Shown here piece after piece: positions 5,139-5,917 of a stretch of 5,917 nucleotides of DNA; position 1 is the stretch's first letter; each line of letters begins with the position of its first letter. The notes beneath the pieces are model-generated. The model was given only the letters and a program-made list of their open reading frames with translations. It was not told where the DNA came from and made no database searches. The stretch comes from Thermoleophilaceae bacterium (lineage in GTDB: Bacteria; Actinomycetota; Thermoleophilia; Solirubrobacterales; Thermoleophilaceae). The position numbers were made by a program, and so were the translations under genes. The stretch covers positions 1 to 5,917 of the forward strand of contig JACCZR010000209.1 in NCBI GenBank assembly GCA_013695855.1, read 5' to 3'.

Positions 5139-5917
5139 TGGCCCTGAGCTGCCTCGCGCTGATGATGGCCGGGCTCACGGCCTACGGGCTGCTGGCGGGC
5201 GCGGACTTCGGCGGCGGCTTCTGGGACCTGACCGCCGGCGGGGCGCGGAGGGGCGGCGGCGTGAGAGGGATGATCAAGCGCTCGATGAGCCCGGTGTGGG
5301 AGGCCAACCACGTGTGGCTGATCTTCGTGCTCGTGATCTTCTGGACCGCCTTCCCGAAGGCCTTCGGCTCGGTCACTTCGACTCTCTACGTGCCGCTGTT
5401 CGGCGCGGTCGTGGGGATCGTGCTGCGCGGCGCGGCCTTCGCCCTGCGCGGCGAGGCGGCCACTATCGGAGAGACGCGCGCGTTTGGCGCGGTGTTCGCC
5501 CTGTCCTCGCTGGTCACCCCCTTCTTCATGGGCGCGGCGCTTGGCGGGATCGCGTCGGGCCGGGTGCCGGTGGGCAACGCCGCGGGCGACCCGATCTCGA
5601 GCTGGGTCAACCCCACGTCCCTCCTGGTGGGCGCGCTCGCCGTGGCCACCGGCGCGTACCTCTCGGCGGTGTTCCTGGCCGGCGACTCCCACCGCGCCGA
5701 GCTGCCCGACATGGTGACCGCCTTCAAGCGGCGCGCGCTCGGAGCGGGCGCGGTCGCCGGCCTGCTGACCCTGGGCGGCCTCGCGGTGCTCAAGTCCGAC
5801 GCCCCGCGCCTGTTCGACGGGCTCGTCTCTGGTGCGGGGCTGGCCGCCGCGGTCGTCTCCGCGCTGGCCGGTGCGGCCACCCTCGCGCTGGTGTGGCTCG
5901 GGCGCTACTTCCTGGCC
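5138..5917 (+). CDS. cydB: Cytochrome bd-type quinol oxidase subunit II, partial (first 260 aa)
   Basis: This is the second membrane subunit of the bd oxidase, which packs against CydA. The frame starts at the ATG that overlaps the cydA TGA (TGATG) and stays open to the window edge, so the C-terminus (probably 70-120 residues) is missing. The N-terminal helix is followed by GADFGGGFWDL (residues 21-31). Then come PVWEANHVWLIF (residues 52-63), matching E. coli PHWDGNQVWLI, LRGAAFALRGE (96-106), and SLVTPFFMGAALGG (124-137). Later hydrophobic segments lie around residues 158-178, 196-213 and 225-255. E55 takes the place of E. coli D58, an acidic residue linked to a proton channel. The motif forms (WEANHVW, LRGAAFA) resemble the branch with short-Q-loop CydA rather than the E. 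coli type. Overlap and order leave little doubt that it is cotranscribed and translationally coupled with cydA. No cydX or cydCD is visible inside the window. Confidence 0.95.
   Translation, partial: MALSCLALMMAGLTAYGLLAGADFGGGFWDLTAGGARRGGGVRGMIKRSMSPVWEANHVWLIFVLVIFWTAFPKAFGSVTSTLYVPLFGAVVGIVLRGAAFALRGEAATIGETRAFGAVFALSSLVTPFFMGAALGGIASGRVPVGNAAGDPISSWVNPTSLLVGALAVATGAYLSAVFLAGDSHRAELPDMVTAFKRRALGAGAVAGLLTLGGLAVLKSDAPRLFDGLVSGAGLAAAVVSALAGAATLALVWLGRYFLA

Noticed and set aside
4964..5692. A 242-codon minus-strand frame across the cydA/cydB junction
   Set aside because: It lies opposite the CydA C-terminus and the CydB motifs. The translation is Arg/Glu/His-rich without structure.
1..5917. 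Mobile element, CRISPR array, toxin-antitoxin or defence system
   Set aside because: No transposase, integrase, repeat-spacer pattern, terminal repeats or defence-protein motif was seen. Composition looks even across the window and the genes appear to be ordinary chromosomal genes.

Overview
This window is very GC-rich (by eye about 70%) and densely coding. It looks like a chromosomal segment from a high-GC actinobacterium. The gene set (an F420H2-dependent nitroreductase-family protein, an AlkZ-like winged-helix protein, an enoyl-reductase-like saccharopine dehydrogenase-family protein and a short-Q-loop cytochrome bd oxidase), the frequent GTG starts and the scarcity of Shine-Dalgarno sequences all fit Actinomycetota. 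The Thermoleophilia/Solirubrobacterales are my best guess. This assignment is inference and was not tested by a search.

Layout. On the minus strand at the left, a deazaflavin (F420)-dependent oxidoreductase-like gene (939 down to 436) is followed after 16 bp by a small conserved-type hypothetical gene (419 down to 27), probably as one transcript. Almost back-to-back with them, a plus-strand run begins near 942: a MmcQ/YjbR-family protein (942-1310), a saccharopine-dehydrogenase/trans-acting enoyl reductase-like oxidoreductase (1377-2627), an HTH_42/AlkZ-like winged-helix protein with the QxQ glycosylase motif (2633-3724), and cytochrome bd oxidase subunits I (cydA, 3762-5138) and II (cydB, from 5138, running off the right edge). 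No gene-free stretch exceeds about 70 bp.

Function. The clearest unit is cydAB. Its two subunits overlap by 1 bp (TGATG) and make a membrane quinol:O2 oxidoreductase. Subunit I keeps the recognisable heme ligands and the quinol-loop Lys and Glu, but has a short Q-loop and a Gln at the position of E. coli Arg391. The upstream plus-strand genes are closely spaced and could be read together with cydAB, but they share no obvious pathway; they look like a housekeeping or stress-related assortment rather than one dedicated system.

No tRNA, rRNA, CRISPR array, insertion sequence or phage gene was seen. I did not find a convincing undescribed multi-gene system. The most interesting items are the AlkZ-like putative DNA glycosylase, the divergence of the cytochrome bd subunits from the E. 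coli type, and the extremely compact divergent start region at 939/942.
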